64,000 nt of DNA from an uncultured Ruminococcus sp. (lineage in GTDB: Bacteria > Bacillota > Clostridia > Oscillospirales > Ruminococcaceae). Below, in pieces: positions 53,559 through 62,318 of the stretch. Below the pieces are notes generated by a model. That model was not told the DNA's origin. It saw nothing but the letters and a program-made list of their open reading frames with translations, and did not search any database. Location of the stretch: the NCBI GenBank assembly GCA_947178575.1, contig CAMWYX010000006.1, forward strand, positions 1-64,000, read 5' to 3'. Positions within the stretch are counted from its first letter, which is position 1. Every line of letters begins with the position of its first letter. Both the position numbers and the translations under genes were made by a program.

Positions 53559-53575
53559 ATCAATATCATGTGTTT

Positions 53576-54949
53576 TCAGTTTTTATGATTTAATACTTCT
53601 GTATTTGTAAGATTATTCAGCCACAGATATTTTTTATAATGCTTATATACAGCCGGAAGCTTTACAATCTCATCAATATTTATGATGATATACACCGGAA
53701 TAACAGGCAGATTGAGCAGGAATGCCGAAATAAGTCCGAGCGGTACAGTTACGCACCACATTGTAATTGTATCGCATTTGAATCCGAATCTTGAATCTCC
53801 GCCGGATGGGAAAATTCCGGCAATTACCGTCATATTCATTGCCTTTCCGACAACGTAATACGAACATACGACAAGCATTACTTTCAGATATTTCTGTGCT
53901 GTGGGAGTTATTGTTCTGAAAAGCGGAACAAAAGGAATCACACACAGAATTATGAGTCCTGAGATTATTCCGCAGACAAGGGAAATCCGGCAGAACTTTG
54001 AACCGTATTCCTTTGCTTTATCAAGCAGACCCTGTCCGAGTTCCATGCCGACGAGAACTGAACTCGCCGAACTTACTCCCTGACAGAGACATATAGCGAG
54101 ATTCTTTACAATATTTGCGATTGAATTTGCGGCGGCGGCATCACTTCCCATATGACCGAGAATAACGGAATACATAGTAAATCCGATACCCCACACCATA
54201 TTGTTTCCGAACATCGGCAAAGCGTATTTCCAGTAATCCTTTTTTAATATTTTATCGCTGTGCAGTATGTATTTAAGGCGTATTTTTATATTGTCGCCTC
54301 TGAAGCATATTGCCATAGCCCAGATAAGTTCAACGGCTTTGGAAATTACTGTGGCAATTGCAGCACCTTTTATTTCAAGACGGGGAAAGATACCAACTCC
54401 GAAAATCAGAAGCCAGTTGAAAATGATATTCAGAACCACAGAAACGGAGCTTATCAGAGAGCTTTTTCCGGCATTTCCGCAGTTTTTCATAATACAGAGA
54501 TACGGCTGTGAGAATCCGAGAAACAGATATGAAAGCGAAACGGCTCTGAGATACTGTGCACCTTTTTCTATTAATATAGGGTCAGAGGCGAAGCATTTCA
54601 TCATTGCCGTCGGAAAAATCAATGCTCCGAGCGTAAAAGGAATTGAAAAAAGTACAAGTAATTTCAGTCCGATAGCAAGAATTTTTTCAACAGAATCCTT
54701 ATCTTTGATTCCCCAGTATTGAGTTGCTAAAACTGAAACACCGCCGGTAACTGAAAATATAAACAAATGGAATACAAACTGCACCTGACCGGCAAGCGAA
54801 ACGGCTGATAAGGAATCCTGATTAAGAAAACCAATCATAACAGCATCGGTAACGCTGACGAGTGCAAGCATCAGCTGCTGTAACGTAATTGGAATCACGA
54901 GTTTCAGGAGTTTGCTTCTGAAACTATCATTATTATTATTATTATTCAT
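53576..54949 (-). CDS. MATE-family efflux transporter
   Basis: 457 residues with twelve membrane segments in two MatE halves. Conserved PITLQQLMLALVSVTDAVMIG in helix 1 and QPYLCIMKNCGNAGKSS after helix 5. Exports drugs or metabolites using an ion gradient; substrate unknown. The start at 54949 begins with a run of Asn codons (AAT repeats, possibly slippage-prone), preceded by GAAGTGAT. It follows the NUDIX gene by 40 bases. Confidence 0.9.
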   Translation of the reverse strand: MNNNNNNDSFRSKLLKLVIPITLQQLMLALVSVTDAVMIGFLNQDSLSAVSLAGQVQFVFHLFIFSVTGGVSVLATQYWGIKDKDSVEKILAIGLKLLVLFSIPFTLGALIFPTAMMKCFASDPILIEKGAQYLRAVSLSYLFLGFSQPYLCIMKNCGNAGKSSLISSVSVVLNIIFNWLLIFGVGIFPRLEIKGAAIATVISKAVELIWAMAICFRGDNIKIRLKYILHSDKILKKDYWKYALPMFGNNMVWGIGFTMYSVILGHMGSDAAAANSIANIVKNLAICLCQGVSSASSVLVGMELGQGLLDKAKEYGSKFCRISLVCGIISGLIILCVIPFVPLFRTITPTAQKYLKVMLVVCSYYVVGKAMNMTVIAGIFPSGGDSRFGFKCDTITMWCVTVPLGLISAFLLNLPVIPVYIIINIDEIVKLPAVYKHYKKYLWLNNLTNTEVLNHKN

Positions 54950-54989
54950 ATAATCACTTCTTTTTATATTTTGAAAAGATTTAATTTTT

Positions 54990-55454
54990 TTATCCGAGAA
55001 GTTGACCCTCATACATATCGTTATGTATTTTGAAGAAAAATTCACTGAAACAATCATTGTCGCATATTTGCAGAACTTCTTTCATATTCCATATAAAATT
55101 TACGTTATCCACGTCGTTCCGGTCAATCCAGAAAACTTTTCCTTCGCCGGAACTTTTCAGTTCGCCCTCATATTCGGAAGTTTTGTATATAAGCACCATG
55201 TATCTTGTACCGTCGTCAAGTATCCAGTCCTTGAAACCGCATGGTTTGGGGTTATGGACAGTCAGACCGGTTTCCTCTTTCATTTCACGGATTACGGAAT
55301 CGAGCAGAGACTCATCGGGTTCGACGTGACCGCCGGGGAATACAATTCCGCCCTTGTATTTTTCTTCAAGACCGAGTTTTTCCTGAACAAGAATTTTATT
55401 TCCGTTGCAGATGATACACATATTTGTAAGTTCGATTTTTGATATACGGCTCAT
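54990..55454 (-). CDS. NUDIX hydrolase (8-oxo-dGTPase-like)
   Basis: 154 residues with a complete Nudix box GGHVEPDESLLDSVIREMKEETGL (given in parts: GGHVEPDESLL, then REMKEETGL). Substrate uncertain; the layout matches MutT-like 8-oxo-dGTP diphosphatases. ATG 55454 follows AAGGACG. Confidence 0.88.
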   Translation of the reverse strand: MSRISKIELTNMCIICNGNKILVQEKLGLEEKYKGGIVFPGGHVEPDESLLDSVIREMKEETGLTVHNPKPCGFKDWILDDGTRYMVLIYKTSEYEGELKSSGEGKVFWIDRNDVDNVNFIWNMKEVLQICDNDCFSEFFFKIHNDMYEGQLLG

Positions 55455-55647
55455 AGTCAGCACGTCCTTTCCTTGATTATCACAGCAATTGTATCACAGT
55501 CTGCACGTAAAGTCAATACAGATTGGAAATTATTTTTCAACAGGAAATCTCAAAAATTTTAAAACAAAATTATGAAAATTATTCAGGATTTCTTAAGAAT
55601 ATTATTATAATATTTTTTATGGAAATAAATATAAAGGATTTGATTTA

Positions 55648-56322
55648 ATGAGAAAGATTCTGAAAAAAGCAATAACATTTGCATTTCTGATTATTCTGAT
55701 ATTTGCAGGGGCGAAACTGTTAAAATCACGTTCTGATATTATTGATGTTTTTGACAAAGCTGTACACACTTCCGGAACGGATTCGGACTGGAGGCTTATT
55801 CTTGTAAACAGCAGTCATGCAGTCCCGAAAGGGTACAGTCCGGATTTGATGCAGTTGTCAAACGGTGTTTATATTGATTCAAGAATATATCCGGATTTGC
55901 AGAATATGTTTGATGACGCACGGGCTGACGGAATTTATCCGGTAGTCGGCGAGGGTTACAGAACTCACGAACAGCAGGAAGATATGATGCAGGATAAAAT
56001 AAATGCTTTCATTGATGAGGGATATTCCGAGAAAGAAGCAAAAAATCTTGCCGGTGAATGGGTGGCGGAAGCCGGAAAAAGCGAGCATGAACTGGGAATC
56101 GCTCTTGATATAAATGCAGATACGTCAATGTGTACGGATTCCGACGTATATGACTGGCTCGCCGGAAATGCGTTCAGATATGGATTTATACTCCGGTATC
56201 CGTCAGGAAGCGAGAGCATAACAGGTATTGATTATGAGCCGTGGCATTATCGTTATGTGGGAATCGACAACGCCACAGAAATTTATAATAATAATATTAC
56301 TCTTGAGGAATACTTATCATAA
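55648..56322 (+). CDS. VanY-type D-alanyl-D-alanine carboxypeptidase
   Basis: 224 residues: N-terminal membrane anchor (about 7-27), then a peptidase M15B domain. Zinc ligands are visible in SEHELGIALDI and EPWHYRYVG; GEGYRTHEQQ is also conserved. Trims the last D-Ala from peptidoglycan stems outside the cell. AAAGGA lies upstream. No vancomycin-resistance genes are near, so a housekeeping role is likely. Confidence 0.92.
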   Translation: MRKILKKAITFAFLIILIFAGAKLLKSRSDIIDVFDKAVHTSGTDSDWRLILVNSSHAVPKGYSPDLMQLSNGVYIDSRIYPDLQNMFDDARADGIYPVVGEGYRTHEQQEDMMQDKINAFIDEGYSEKEAKNLAGEWVAEAGKSEHELGIALDINADTSMCTDSDVYDWLAGNAFRYGFILRYPSGSESITGIDYEPWHYRYVGIDNATEIYNNNITLEEYLS

Positions 56323-56340
56323 TATCAGGAAAATTCACGC

Positions 56341-56369
56341 AAAAAAAACCTGACCGTAAAAGTCAGGGT
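56341..56369 (-). terminator. Terminator of tRNA-Leu(CAG)
   Basis: Stem ACCTGAC/GTCAGGGT-type with eight T's on the minus strand. Confidence 0.75.
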
Positions 56370-56408
56370 AAATGCTTATCAATAATAACAAAACGACATA
56401 TAAATTTA

Positions 56409-56495
56409 TGGTGCGGATAACAGGAGTTGAACCTGCACCGAGTTGCCCCGACTGGCACCTGAAGCCAGCGCGTCTGCCTATTCCGCCATATCCGC
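56409..56495 (-). tRNA. tRNA-Leu, anticodon CAG
   Basis: 87 nt with encoded CCA. Acceptor GCGGATA/TATCCGC, discriminator A, anticodon stem CTGGC/GCCAG with loop TTCAGGT, long variable arm, T arm GCAGG-TTCAACT-CCTGT. It reads CUG. Confidence 0.95.
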
Positions 56496-56508
56496 ACATT
56501 ACTTGAAT

Positions 56509-56537
56509 ATTATATCATATATTTTCAGATTTGTCAA
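56509..56537 (-). promoter_or_regulatory. Promoter of tRNA-Leu(CAG)
   Basis: Minus strand TTGACA, 17 bases, TATAAT. Both tRNA-Leu promoters in this window are alike (CTTGACAAATCTG). Confidence 0.85.
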
Positions 56538-56561
56538 GGGAGTTTAAATATTTTTAAATAT

Positions 56562-56600
56562 AAAAACAAAAGCTCCTGATTTTTACGTCAGGAGCTTTTG
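56562..56600 (-). terminator. Terminator of the GH9 gene
   Basis: Stem AAAAGCTCCTGA/TCAGGAGCTTTT, then GTTTTTA on the minus strand. Confidence 0.85.
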
Positions 56601-56607
56601 AAAATTC

Positions 56608-59049
56608 TTAATTTTTTGATACGGGGAGTTTATCTAAAAGCTGAGCGTCATACTGCTGGATATTCAGTGCATCGACAGCCGAAAGTCCTGCTGTACCGTC
56701 AACATCGGCATTTTTGCGACCCTGTTCGCTGATAGCGTACTTGTCGGCATTTCCCAGAACCTGAAGAACAAGCGTAGCATCGGCGACTGTTACAACTCCG
56801 TCGCAGTTTGCATCACCTGCAAGATATTTATTGCCGGACGGTGAATCGGTCGGATTTGTTTCGGTGGGAGTTTCTGCCGGTGGTTCGTCTTTTTCCGGAA
56901 CAGAGCCGTCCGGCTCAATACCGCCTACAAATTTTCCGTCATCATATACGCATATTCCCTCGGCTTTGACTTCGTTGCCTGTTCCGAAAAATGCGTCATC
57001 TTCCTTGAATATTGCAAGACCTTTATAGCTCGGGTCGTTTTCCGGATTCCACTTGTCGCCGTAGTACATACCGACAGTGAACTGATATTTCTTTCCGGAA
57101 TTAGCAATATTGTAGTCATCGAATTTTATTTCAACGTAGTAAATATTATCCATTTTGTCGTATTTATGGATTCCGGTAATCACGCCGTCAGCCGGAGATG
57201 CCTCGACAGCTGCCTGGTCGTAGAGTTCGGAAGCCGTCACGCTTTTAATATCGGCGATTTCGTCCGCACTGAAATAATATCTTACCGATATATCTTTTGA
57301 ACCTTTTGTCGAATCGGTCATTACCATGAATGATACTTTTGTAACTCCGCAGCCGTCCGCCTTGATGTCGTCGATTCCGCAGGCGTTGACCCAGTAATTA
57401 TTTCCTCCTCCGGCACTTCCGCTGAATTTAGGTTCAGGAGGGAAATTTTTTGTAGGTTTCATATCATCAGTTCCGAAAAATTCATAAAGTCCTGCCGATG
57501 CACCTACGAATGCGGCGTTGTAGTCGATAGTAACTTCGTTGTAGATATAGTCGCTTGTAACGTCGATATGATTATCCTGACCGTCCGGACCTCCGGCAAG
57601 TGCACCGTATAATACGTATCTGTGTTCGTCGGGGTCTTCGCATTTGGTAAGACCAGAGCAGGCACGGTGATGAGGATATTTCACGGAATTTTCGTTATAT
57701 CCCACGATATACGAGCGTTTAAGCGGATTGTTTCCCATGAGGTATTCCATCTGACCTTTAGCCCATTCACTTGCCTCACCAGGCTTGCCGTTGTTTGTGT
57801 ATTTATCGTAAACAAGGCAAATAAGCTGCATAGCCGTGTTATAGCGTGCAGAACCCCATTGATTCAGGAATGCATATCCTCCAGGAGATTCAAGACCTTT
57901 CCACACGGGGAAGCACTTTGCCACTTCGTCCCAGAAATTATCGTAGACGTATTCATTTTTACCCTGTGCTTTTCTCACGATGTTTATGAGGTCGATTTCC
58001 GGAAATTCCTGATTTATACGTCCCCATATACAGCTTGTACCGCTCCATACGTCATTCCAGCAGTAGCACCAGCCACTCGGAGCGTAATAGTCGAAATACG
58101 GTGCAGCGGTTTCGAGATAGTTTACATCTTTTGTACAGAGGTAGAGCCAGCCGGCAGCCCAGCAGAAATCATCTTCCCACTTTTCAGAACGGTAATAGCC
58201 TTTCGGCCCGTCGGCATTATCGCTGAGTTCAAGAGGATTTGCATTTGCAAACGACCAGAGAGCCTTTGCGTAATCAAGGGATTTTTCAGCATATTCGGGG
58301 TCTGTATCCTTGAAATTGAGATAATTTATGGCGAGTGAAGCAGCAGCGGAAACAACATAATCTGTCTGCGGTTTATCGGCGGTAAGGAAAAATGCCGGTC
58401 TGCCCATTTCATCGACTTCAGGGGAGTTCCAGAAGCTGTGGTCAATATCTCCGTCACCGACCTGATAACAGTGAGCAATAACATTTCCGTCCTTATCCCT
58501 GAAAGTACATTTCATGAGATAGTCGTTGAAATACCGCAGGATTGTTTCAATATGACTGTCCTGACCTGTCTTGACGTAAGCGTCACGAAATTCGTAATAT
58601 CCCCAGCCGAGCGTTGAAGCGGCATAATTTTCCGGCATACCAAATTCAACGTGGTCGCCGGCATCGTGGAATCCGCCGGAAACATCAACAAATCCGTCGC
58701 CGTCGGGGTCAAGAATATCCTTGTACTTATCGATAAATTCCTGAGAGAGATTTGTTCCTACAAAGTCATTGATTCCGGCTTTAAGTTCAACCTTTGCGTC
58801 GTATGTATGACAGTCTCCACGCCATTTATAGCCGTTATTTTCATCTACTTCCGTACCGCACATATTGGCATCGTAGAAGTAGATAGAATACTGAAGCGAA
58901 CGTGCAAAATCGTAGTCGAGACCCGAATCGTTTGCAAGCGAATCGGCGAGTTCTTCGGCAGCGTTTACCGCCGGCGTGAATACTGCAATCTGAGATAACG
59001 TCATAGCTGTACAGACAACAGCGGAAGTAATTTTTTTAATAAATTTCAT
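56608..59049 (-). CDS. GH9 cellulase with CBM3-like module and dockerin
   Basis: Secreted endoglucanase, 813 residues. Order: signal peptide (about 1-30), GH9 alpha/alpha-barrel (about 40-515), CBM3c-like module (about 530-725, with WVNACGIDDI and NDPSYKGLA), Pro/Thr linker, C-terminal dockerin (about 745-810, Ca loops GDANCDGVVTVADA and SAVDALNIQ). Catalytic Asp pair in SGGFHDAGDHVEFG (about 128), His in HHRACS, acid Glu in NEVTIDYNAAF (about 504). The GH9-CBM3c layout is typical of processive endoglucanases that cooperate with GH48. GGAGG precedes the ATG. Single-gene unit with its own terminator. Confidence 0.95.
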   Translation of the reverse strand: MKFIKKITSAVVCTAMTLSQIAVFTPAVNAAEELADSLANDSGLDYDFARSLQYSIYFYDANMCGTEVDENNGYKWRGDCHTYDAKVELKAGINDFVGTNLSQEFIDKYKDILDPDGDGFVDVSGGFHDAGDHVEFGMPENYAASTLGWGYYEFRDAYVKTGQDSHIETILRYFNDYLMKCTFRDKDGNVIAHCYQVGDGDIDHSFWNSPEVDEMGRPAFFLTADKPQTDYVVSAAASLAINYLNFKDTDPEYAEKSLDYAKALWSFANANPLELSDNADGPKGYYRSEKWEDDFCWAAGWLYLCTKDVNYLETAAPYFDYYAPSGWCYCWNDVWSGTSCIWGRINQEFPEIDLINIVRKAQGKNEYVYDNFWDEVAKCFPVWKGLESPGGYAFLNQWGSARYNTAMQLICLVYDKYTNNGKPGEASEWAKGQMEYLMGNNPLKRSYIVGYNENSVKYPHHRACSGLTKCEDPDEHRYVLYGALAGGPDGQDNHIDVTSDYIYNEVTIDYNAAFVGASAGLYEFFGTDDMKPTKNFPPEPKFSGSAGGGNNYWVNACGIDDIKADGCGVTKVSFMVMTDSTKGSKDISVRYYFSADEIADIKSVTASELYDQAAVEASPADGVITGIHKYDKMDNIYYVEIKFDDYNIANSGKKYQFTVGMYYGDKWNPENDPSYKGLAIFKEDDAFFGTGNEVKAEGICVYDDGKFVGGIEPDGSVPEKDEPPAETPTETNPTDSPSGNKYLAGDANCDGVVTVADATLVLQVLGNADKYAISEQGRKNADVDGTAGLSAVDALNIQQYDAQLLDKLPVSKN

Positions 59050-59182
59050 TGCATTCCTCCGTGTAAATAATTTGGCAATAATTTGATAGTATCGTGAATT
59101 AATAAAACAAGACGATTAAACACCCTGTATATTTATGATAACATATTTTCAGGAATAATGCAATAGTTTTATATCGGATTTT

Positions 59183-60055
59183 TTATTTTTTGATTTTTCT
59201 TTTTCTGTTTTTTTTGGCATTATGTGTTTTGCTGAAAGTCATAAACAATGCCGAAACAAAAAGAATCGCAACCCCTGCGACGAAAACAGACGGAACTGTA
59301 ATTCTTTGTCCGTTTATACGCTGTACGGCAAAAGCATGAAGCGAATTTCCGACATCTTCAAATGTAAGATTATTTTCATCTGCATATTTTTTGGCGACGG
59401 ATTTTTTTGAGCCGAGAACAATAAATCCGTCCATAGTCATCGAGCCCTCCGGAGTCGGAATATAGCCTACAGCACATGAGCCTATTTTTTCAACTGAATC
59501 GGGTATATACAAATTTTTAAGAGAACTGCACATATAGAACGAGCAGTCATCAAGCGACTTAGTATTATCGCCGATTGAAACCGCCATAAGCGATGTACAG
59601 CCGGAAAAGCAAAATTCCCCGATTCTCTCGATATTCTGAGGAATTATAATATTTGTGAGGCTTGTACAGCTTCTGAAACAGGAATCCGGAATTTCTGTCA
59701 GATTTTCGGGGAGAGATACGGAGCGAAGTGAATCACAGCCACAGAAACTTCCCATTCCTATTTCGGTTACAGAATCCGGAATAACTATGTTTTCCAGAGA
59801 CAGACAGGCATAAAATGCGTGATGACCTATTTTTTCCACGGTTTCAGGAATATCAATATGTTTCAGTGTCAGGCAGTTATAAAAAGAATTTTCTTTTATT
59901 TCCGTTACACGGCAACCGTCTATTATTTCAGGAATATTTATATATGTAGGTTCTCCTGAAAATCCGGTGATAGCTGCTTCGTTATTGATAATTGAATATG
60001 TATATCCTGATTTTGCATCATCTGTTGTATAAACTGTTGATGAAAAATTTTTCAT
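59183..60055 (-). CDS. BspA-like leucine-rich repeat protein
   Basis: 290 residues: about six LRR_5 repeats (about 40-200, pattern FxxCxSLxxIxIPxSVxxIG), a short spacer, and a C-terminal membrane helix (about 255-275) followed by a strongly basic tail. No N-terminal signal peptide is visible, which is odd for this usually extracellular family. The start is fixed by AAAGGAGATGAT upstream. It may be tail-anchored with the repeats inside the cell, or exported by another route. Confidence 0.82.
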   Translation of the reverse strand: MKNFSSTVYTTDDAKSGYTYSIINNEAAITGFSGEPTYINIPEIIDGCRVTEIKENSFYNCLTLKHIDIPETVEKIGHHAFYACLSLENIVIPDSVTEIGMGSFCGCDSLRSVSLPENLTEIPDSCFRSCTSLTNIIIPQNIERIGEFCFSGCTSLMAVSIGDNTKSLDDCSFYMCSSLKNLYIPDSVEKIGSCAVGYIPTPEGSMTMDGFIVLGSKKSVAKKYADENNLTFEDVGNSLHAFAVQRINGQRITVPSVFVAGVAILFVSALFMTFSKTHNAKKNRKRKIKK

Positions 60056-60234
60056 TTTATCATCTCCTTTTATATAATTATAAATTCAGACATATATAAT
60101 GTAAAGAGCGTGTTTATAATAAAATACCTCATAATTTGTCACGGTTATTTGTTATTCCGTAATGTACGACGGCAATCGTCAGGATTTTCCGGCGAATTTT
60201 CGGAAAATATGCGATATTTTTTCTGATATTACGT

Positions 60235-60264
60235 GCATAATAACTGATTCTGCGGTCAATGATT
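60235..60264 (+). promoter_or_regulatory. Candidate sigma-F promoter of spoIIR
   Basis: GCATA (60235-60239), 15 bases, GTCAATGATT (60255-60264), eight of ten positions of the -10 consensus GGNRANANTW. A dyad TGCATAAT/ATTATGCA (60234-60269) overlaps it. The start point would be very close to the ribosome site. Confidence 0.4.
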
Positions 60265-60280
60265 ATGCAGAGGTGATAAA

Positions 60281-60958
60281 ATGAAAAAACATATTGATTT
60301 TATTATGATAAGCGGTCTTGTACTTGCAATACTTATTTCAAATTCATGCAGATTTATCCGTGACGGCAGACGGCTGGAACAGCTCCGGCACAGCGTTCTG
60401 AGACTTCATATTCTTGCCGAATCCGACAGCGAATATGACCAGAATCTCAAGCTGAAAGTTCGGGACAGGCTTCTTGAATCCGGAATATTTGAGGAATGCA
60501 GCAGTCTTTCAGATGCCGAAAAAACCGCAGAGGAAAAAATTCCGGAAATAATAAGTACTGCCGAATCTGTACTCAAAGAAAATGGCTGTGAACTTCCGGT
60601 TACTGCTGAAATTGCCGATGTTTCTTTCGATACAAGAGTATACGGAGAAATCACAATGCCTGCCGGCGAATACCGTGCACTTCGTGTGAAAATCGGTTCA
60701 GCTCAGGGCAAAAACTGGTGGTGTGTGATGTATCCTCCGTTATGTCTGCCGGCTGCGTGCGATGAAAAAAATACGGGTAAAAATGTAAACGAGAATATCA
60801 AGGAAAATAAATCCGCCGAGGAACTTTTTACCGACAGCGAACTCGATATTCTTTATAATCCTGAAAAATATGAAGTAAGATTCGCTGTATGGGATAAAAT
60901 TAAAGGGCTGTATAATAAAATATTTGTGAAAAATGACAAAAATCGGAAATCTGCTTGA
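60281..60958 (+). CDS. spoIIR: Stage II sporulation protein R
   Basis: Forespore-secreted signal that activates SpoIIGA to process pro-sigma-E. 225 residues: N-terminal signal/anchor (about 6-22), conserved LRLHILAESDSEYDQNLKLKVRD and MPAGEYRALRVKIGSAQGKNWWCVMYPPLC. GAGGTGAT lies upstream. Its presence implies sporulation potential in this lineage. Confidence 0.94.
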   Translation: MKKHIDFIMISGLVLAILISNSCRFIRDGRRLEQLRHSVLRLHILAESDSEYDQNLKLKVRDRLLESGIFEECSSLSDAEKTAEEKIPEIISTAESVLKENGCELPVTAEIADVSFDTRVYGEITMPAGEYRALRVKIGSAQGKNWWCVMYPPLCLPAACDEKNTGKNVNENIKENKSAEELFTDSELDILYNPEKYEVRFAVWDKIKGLYNKIFVKNDKNRKSA

Positions 60959-60983
60959 CATTTCTGTCGGTACGGTATATAAT
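60955..60983 (+). promoter_or_regulatory. Promoter of infC-rpmI-rplT
   Basis: TTGACA (60955-60960), 17 bases, TATAAT (60978-60983), starting inside the last codons of spoIIR. Confidence 0.85.
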
Positions 60984-60989
60984 GTTATG

Positions 60990-61117
60990 GTAAAGAAAGC
61001 AGAACATTCCTGTTCTCACCGTCAGGCTTCGCTTAAACGGTCAATATGTAAAGTGTCCGTCAGGATTATGCGTATTGTGTGAGTGTGGGTGTTTCTGCAC
61101 TCACTTTTCATTTTTTA
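60990..61117 (+). promoter_or_regulatory. infC leader with terminator (L20-leader type)
   Basis: Hairpin AGAAC-ATTCCT-GTTCT then, at 61079-61116, stem GTGAGTG/CACTCAC followed by TTTTCATTTTTT, before the infC ribosome site. Firmicutes commonly control this operon by L20-dependent attenuation in such a leader; the match here is by position and shape. Confidence 0.65.
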
Positions 61118-61134
61118 GTCGGAGGTGCTTGAAT

Positions 61135-61650
61135 ATTAGCAAACAGGAACTGCAGATAAATGAGGATATCCGTGACAAGGAAATTCTCGTTATCGACAAT
61201 GATGGAAAAAAGCTCGGCGTTATGTCCGCCAGAGAAGCCCAGAAATTAGCCTACGAAAAAGAACTCGACCTCGTGAAAATCGCCCCTCAGGCAACACCGC
61301 CTGTGTGCCGTATCCTCGATTACGGTAAGTTCTGCTTTGAACAGGCTAAGCGTGAAAAAGAAGCAAGAAAGAATCAGAAAATCGTTGCCATAAAGGAAAT
61401 CAGAATGTTTTCAACTATCGATACCCACGATTTTGAAACTAAAGTCAATCAGGCTGTCAAATTCCTTCAGGGAGGCGATAAGCTTAAAGTTTCCGTGAGA
61501 TTCCGCAAAAGAGCAATCGCTCATCCGGAACTCGGCGCAGAACTGCTGGACCGCTTCAAGGACGCTGTTTCCGCAGCAGGTTCTGTTGACAAGCCCGCTA
61601 AAATGGAAGGGCGCAGCATTGTTATGTTTGTAAGCCCTAAAAAGAACTGA
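61135..61650 (+). CDS. infC: Translation initiation factor IF-3
   Basis: Binds the 30S subunit and proofreads the start codon. 171 residues (ISKQELQINEDIRDKE.., PVCRILDYGK, conserved C-terminal RFRGREI-like RFRKRAI). The reading frame has no usable ATG near GGAGG (61121-61125): TTG 61129 is only three bases away, whereas ATT 61135 is nine away and gives the family N terminus I-S-K. I call the rare AUU start, the hallmark of infC autoregulation. First gene of infC-rpmI-rplT. Confidence 0.93.
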   Translation: MSKQELQINEDIRDKEILVIDNDGKKLGVMSAREAQKLAYEKELDLVKIAPQATPPVCRILDYGKFCFEQAKREKEARKNQKIVAIKEIRMFSTIDTHDFETKVNQAVKFLQGGDKLKVSVRFRKRAIAHPELGAELLDRFKDAVSAAGSVDKPAKMEGRSIVMFVSPKKN

Positions 61651-61677
61651 CGGTTCTTAATTAAGGAGGAATATTTA

Positions 61678-61881
61678 ATGGCAAAGGTTAAGGTTAAAAC
61701 TCATTCCGGTGCAAAGAAACGTTTCAAGATAACAGGCAGCGGCAAGGTTAAGTATCAGCATACAAATAAGAGACACAGACTTACTCAGAAAGATACAAAG
61801 CGTAAGAGAATCGCCCGCAACGCAGGTGTTGCAGACAGCACAAACGCTCCTACAATCAAAAAGCTCGTTCCTTATATGTAA
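61678..61881 (+). CDS. rpmI: Ribosomal protein L35
   Basis: 67 residues, very basic, with [18 protein letters not shown] and [21 protein letters not shown] precedes the ATG, 27 bases after infC. Confidence 0.96.
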   Translation: MAKVKVKTHSGAKKRFKITGSGKVKYQHTNKRHRLTQKDTKRKRIARNAGVADSTNAPTIKKLVPYM

Positions 61882-62040
61882 TCGGCTGACGTTGTGTCGA
61901 AAAAATAACTGTATTTATTCTGAGGAATTATAACAGTTAAAGGAAAAGTATAAAAAGTTGTTATATAAAATCCTTTATAAAATAAAGGTCGGCGCTTCAA
62001 ATAGCAGTTCATAAGACGTCGCACTGTCTGTTTATAAAAA
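61882..62040 (+). other. 5' part of the expanded rpmI-rplT spacer
   Basis: rpmI and rplT, usually tens of bases apart, are 437 bases apart here. This part holds hairpins TAACTG/CAGTTA and CCTTTAT/ATAAAGG, and a ribosome-site-like AAAGGA near 61940, now about 375 bases from rplT. No gene. Confidence 0.55.
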
Positions 62041-62313
62041 CAGCTTGAACGGGGACTGCCGTCGTATAATGTGAATGCGAAAACCAAGCAGAAAAATTTT
62101 TTTGGCAATCAGTAAAGAAAGGAAATGTTACTGGCACGGTATTCAGCCACAGAATTGGTGTTTATCGTGTGTACCCGAACGTTATCGGGGAATTTACGCC
62201 TTCGGAGTGTCATGCCAAACATGAGTAGATTATGACTTGTCATATCAAAAATGGACACGTTGAACAAGGAATGAAACATAAAAGTTTATTTTATAAGTTT
62301 TCAGTAACGGTAA
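62041..62313 (+). ncRNA. Conserved structured RNA element, copy B (before rplT)
   Basis: Second copy of the element at 25282-25542; core 62168-62313. It shares TGTGTACCCG.ACGTTA, GGGGAATTTACGCC, GGAGTGTCAT, TATGACTTGTCATAT, GGACACGTTGAACAAGG and CAGTAACGGTAA. Its hairpin CCCGA-ACGTTA-TCGGG compensates CCCGT/GCGGG of copy A. The apical variable hairpin between 62106 and 62160 differs fully from copy A. It ends five bases before the rplT ATG. Confidence 0.65.
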
Positions 62314-62318
62314 ATGGT

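Noticed and set aside
57622-58338. 238-codon plus-strand frame opposite GH9
   Set aside because: Antisense of a certain GH9 catalytic domain; no supporting signals.
62232-62318. N-terminal extension of L20
   Set aside because: The extension is the RNA element translated; the family starts at MARIKG, and copy A is not open in the same frame.
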